From positions 62,001 to 126,000 of the forward strand of contig NZ_JACORT010000011.1 of the NCBI RefSeq assembly GCF_014297465.1: a stretch of 64,000 nt of DNA, in the 5' to 3' direction. Below are positions 62,036 through 64,000 of the stretch, in pieces. Source of the stretch: Ramlibacter cellulosilyticus (lineage in GTDB: Bacteria > Pseudomonadota > Gammaproteobacteria > Burkholderiales > Burkholderiaceae_C). Under the pieces are notes generated by a model that ran no database searches, had not been told where the DNA came from, and saw nothing but the letters and a program-made list of their open reading frames with translations. Each line of letters starts with the position of its first letter. The first letter of the stretch is position 1. Made by a program: the position numbers and the translations under genes.

Positions 62036-62791
62036 TCAAGCGCCCTTGCCGCCAGTGGCGAGCAGCACCGTGTGCAGGTCGGAGCCGAAGGCGCGCACCG
62101 TGTCCATCGCCACCTTGTTGCGGCGGACCAGCCAGTTGTAGCCGAGCACCGCCGGCACGGCGACCGCCAGGCCGATGGCCGTCATGATCAGCGCTTCACC
62201 GACGGGGCCCGCCACCTTGTCGATGGACGCCTGCCCCGACGCGCCGATGCGCACCAGCGCGTTGTAGATGCCCCAGACCGTGCCGAACAGGCCGACGAAG
62301 GGCGCGGTGGAACCCACCGTGGCCAGCACCGCGAGCCCTTCCTGCGTGCGGCTGTGCACCGTGCCCACGGCGCGCTCGATGCTCTGCGCCACCCAGGTAT
62401 TGAGGTCCACCTTGCCGATCAGGCCGTCGTGCTTGCGCGTGGCCTCGATCGCCGACTCCGCGATGAAGCGGTAGGGGCTGCCGGGCTGCAGCGCCTCGGC
62501 GCCCTGCTGCACCGAGTCGGCCTTCCAGAAGCGTTCGTTGGCCACGCGGCCCTGGCCGCCCATGCGCGACTGCGCGAGCAGCTTGGCGACCAGCACGTAC
62601 CAGCTCGCCAGCGACATGACCACCAGCAGCACGATGGTGATGCGCGAGACGATGTCGCCCTGCGCCCACAGCGCGCCGAGGCCGTACGGGTTGGCGGCGG
62701 CCGGTGGAGCCTGGATGGCGGGAAGGGCGGATTGCGCCGCGGCGGGGAGCGCGGCAAGGGTGGCGAGCAAGGCGGTGGCGGTGCGTAGCAT
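62036..62791 (-). CDS. ExbB/TolQ family proton channel protein
   Basis: A 251-residue protein. Residues 1-20 look like a signal peptide (MLRTATALLATLAALPAAAQ), followed by a Pro/Ala-rich stretch and three helices with VGSTAPFVGLFGTVWGIYNAL and GEALIMTAIGLAVAVPAVLGYN. The N-terminal extension is typical of the longer, Pseudomonas-like ExbB. It heads an operon with two exbD genes and an unknown membrane protein. No tonB gene is adjacent. It is divergent from a Nudix hydrolase gene. Confidence 0.88.
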   Translation of the reverse strand: MLRTATALLATLAALPAAAQSALPAIQAPPAAANPYGLGALWAQGDIVSRITIVLLVVMSLASWYVLVAKLLAQSRMGGQGRVANERFWKADSVQQGAEALQPGSPYRFIAESAIEATRKHDGLIGKVDLNTWVAQSIERAVGTVHSRTQEGLAVLATVGSTAPFVGLFGTVWGIYNALVRIGASGQASIDKVAGPVGEALIMTAIGLAVAVPAVLGYNWLVRRNKVAMDTVRAFGSDLHTVLLATGGKGA

Positions 62792-62835
62792 GGAGTGCGG
62801 GGAGCCTGCGAGGCCACCATTCTGGCCACAAACAA

Positions 62836-62841
62836 CATAAT
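62836..62841 (+). promoter_or_regulatory. -10-like box for the Nudix gene
   Basis: CATAAT five bases before the ATG at 62847, separated by GCGCC. There is no room for a ribosome binding site. Confidence 0.45.
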
Positions 62842-62846
62842 GCGCC

Positions 62847-63350
62847 ATGGACAACCGTTGGCGACCGAGCGTCACCGTGGCCGCCGTGATCGAGCGTGAC
62901 GGCCGCTTCCTGATGATCGAAGAAGAAACGCACGAAGGATTGCGCATCAACAATCCGGCCGGCCACCTGGACCCGGGCGAGACGCCCGCCGAGGGCTGCG
63001 CCCGCGAGGCGCTGGAGGAAACCGCCTGGCACTTCCGCCCCACGCAGCTCCTGGGCGTCTACATCTCGCGCTTCCAGCGCTCCACGACCGGCGAGGACGT
63101 CACCTACCTGCGCTTCGCCTTCACCGGCGAACTGGGCGAGGAGGAAAAGGGCCGCGCCCTGGACTTCGGGATCGTCCGCACGCTGTGGATGACGCCGGAG
63201 GAACTGCGCGCCACCGCGGACCGCCACCGCAGCCCGCTGGTGCTGCGCTGCATCGAGGATTACCTGAAGGGGATCCGGTATCCGCTGGAGTCCATCTACT
63301 CGGACCCGAGCATCCGCGGCCCGGGCTGGGACCGCGACGAGGGCTCGTAG
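62847..63350 (+). CDS. Nudix hydrolase (NudJ-like)
   Basis: A 167-residue Nudix enzyme. The Nudix box runs from G39 to about W61 (GHLDPGETPAEGCAREALEE then TAW), fitting GX5EX7REUXEEXGU except that the final glycine is alanine. NudJ-type relatives in this position hydrolyse thiamine or nucleotide pyrophosphates; the substrate is not certain. It is divergent from the exbB operon, with a CATAAT box five bases before the start. An inverted repeat overlaps the stop codon. Confidence 0.88.
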   Translation: MDNRWRPSVTVAAVIERDGRFLMIEEETHEGLRINNPAGHLDPGETPAEGCAREALEETAWHFRPTQLLGVYISRFQRSTTGEDVTYLRFAFTGELGEEEKGRALDFGIVRTLWMTPEELRATADRHRSPLVLRCIEDYLKGIRYPLESIYSDPSIRGPGWDRDEGS

Positions 63351-63422
63351 GCTGGGTTTCGCGCCAGCGAACCCCAGCGATCCCGCGCAGGCGCTGGGGT
63401 TCGCTCGCGCGAAACCCAGCCT
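63349..63422. repeat. Near-perfect 31-base inverted repeat after the Nudix gene
   Basis: The arm 63349-63379 pairs with 63392-63422 with a single mismatch around a 12-base loop. The arms contain AGGCTGGGTTTCGCG and AGCGAACCCCAGCG. They share the GCGAACCCC core with the GGGGTTCGC family but differ elsewhere, so this may be a related subfamily. The left arm overlaps the stop codon of the Nudix gene. Confidence 0.85.
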
Positions 63423-63466
63423 GCGGTGCGTGCGCGCATCCCGGCCCCGGGAGGCGGACCCGCGGC

Positions 63467-64000
63467 TCAATCCGCCTTGATCTGCGCCCTCTTCACGATA
63501 TCGCTCCAGATCTTCTGTTCCCGTGCGATGAACTGCGCGAACTCCTGCGGCGGGCCGCCGCCGCCCACCGCGTTGTCGGTGGCGAAGCGTTCCGTCACCG
63601 CGCTGGAGCGCAGCGCCTTGAACGACTCCTCCTGCAGCCGCTTCACGACCTCCGGCGGCGTGCCCGCCGGCGCGAGGATGCCGTACCACTGCGAGGTCTC
63701 GAAGTCCTTGTAGCCCATCTCCTGCACCGTCGGCACGTCCGGCAGCGCGGGGATGCGCTGGTGCGTGCCGACCGCGATGGCGCGCAGCTTGCCCGAGCGG
63801 ATGTGCGCGCCCAGCGCCGGCATGCCCGCCGATGAAGCCTGCGTCCGGCCCGCCAGCAAGTCCGTGAGCTGCGGGCCGGTGCCGCGGTACGGGATGTGCG
63901 TGATGTACATGCCGGTCACCAGCTTCAGGTACTCCATCGCAAGGTGCCCCGCGCTCGCATTCCCGGCGGAGCCGTAGCTCAGTTTCCCCGGATTCGCCTT
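63467..64000 (-). CDS. Bug/TctC-family binding protein, C-terminal part
   Basis: The last 177 or so residues of a second Bug-type periplasmic binding protein; the N-terminus lies beyond the right edge. Visible features are KLSYGSAGNASAGHLAMEYL, THIPYRGTGPQLTDLLAGRT and LPDVPTVQEMGYKDFETSQW, typical of the family. The C-terminus ends SDIVKRAQIKAD. Its sequence differs substantially from the Bug protein at 3334-4287, so the two likely bind different solutes. No membrane component is visible. Confidence 0.9.
   Translation of the reverse strand, partial: KANPGKLSYGSAGNASAGHLAMEYLKLVTGMYITHIPYRGTGPQLTDLLAGRTQASSAGMPALGAHIRSGKLRAIAVGTHQRIPALPDVPTVQEMGYKDFETSQWYGILAPAGTPPEVVKRLQEESFKALRSSAVTERFATDNAVGGGGPPQEFAQFIAREQKIWSDIVKRAQIKAD

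Overview
The window is a 64 kb chromosomal segment of a GC-rich betaproteobacterium. Gene content (Bug-type solute-binding proteins, Kup, a PF08886-type glutamate-cysteine ligase, raiA-ptsN-hprK, bamE/fur divergence, leuS-lptE-holA, pntAB, a Dpp transporter) and protein style point to Burkholderiales, most likely Comamonadaceae (Ramlibacter/Variovorax-like). That placement is inferred from gene content; no rRNA marker is present. I saw no tRNA, rRNA, CRISPR array, prophage or intact insertion sequence.

Layout. 1-5.4 kb: start of argS, a DUF2214 membrane protein, a LysR regulator, a CaiB/BaiF CoA-transferase, an unusual T-shaped nested palindrome, a Bug binding protein and an amidohydrolase. 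5.46-10.96 kb: one very large gene encoding a 1832-residue protein with two alpha/beta-hydrolase (lipase-like) modules, a middle domain, a CHAT caspase-like protease and a helical tail; this is the most unusual object in the window. 11-19 kb: HAD dehalogenase, malate synthase G, a DUF1631 protein, a cysteine-rich CWC protein, an MFS exporter and a class II glutamine amidotransferase. 19-28 kb: gshB, a short-chain dehydrogenase/Baeyer-Villiger monooxygenase/hydrolase operon, kup, gshA and proA. 28-37 kb: a long leftward block (bamE, dapB, exbB, exbD, leuS, lptE, rocD, a small membrane protein, holA, proA) with fur divergent from bamE. 37-40 kb: hprK, ptsN, raiA and two tandem unrecognised small genes. 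40-47 kb: patatin, corA and a metal-uptake cluster (CDLC-motif protein, outer-membrane porin, ZnuA-like and ZnuB-like proteins, but no ATPase), then mtnN. 47-59 kb: dppBCDFA, fadD and pntAB, all leftward. 59-64 kb: metallophosphoesterase, a hypothetical gene, an exbB-exbD-exbD-membrane protein operon, a Nudix hydrolase and a second, truncated Bug protein.

Three things cut across the window. First, intergenic gaps are filled with several families of long inverted repeats, including a GGGGTTCGC/CCACCCTACA family, a tandem-unit GCAAAGG-type hairpin family and an eight-base tandem-repeat hairpin; two copies of the GCAAAGG family flank dppBC. Second, about a dozen genes have a -10-like hexamer only 5-10 bases before the start codon and no Shine-Dalgarno sequence, as expected for leaderless or nearly leaderless transcripts. 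Third, several usually compact blocks look opened or incomplete: rocD lies between lptE and holA, no rpoN precedes raiA, and the metal ABC transporter has no ATPase gene.
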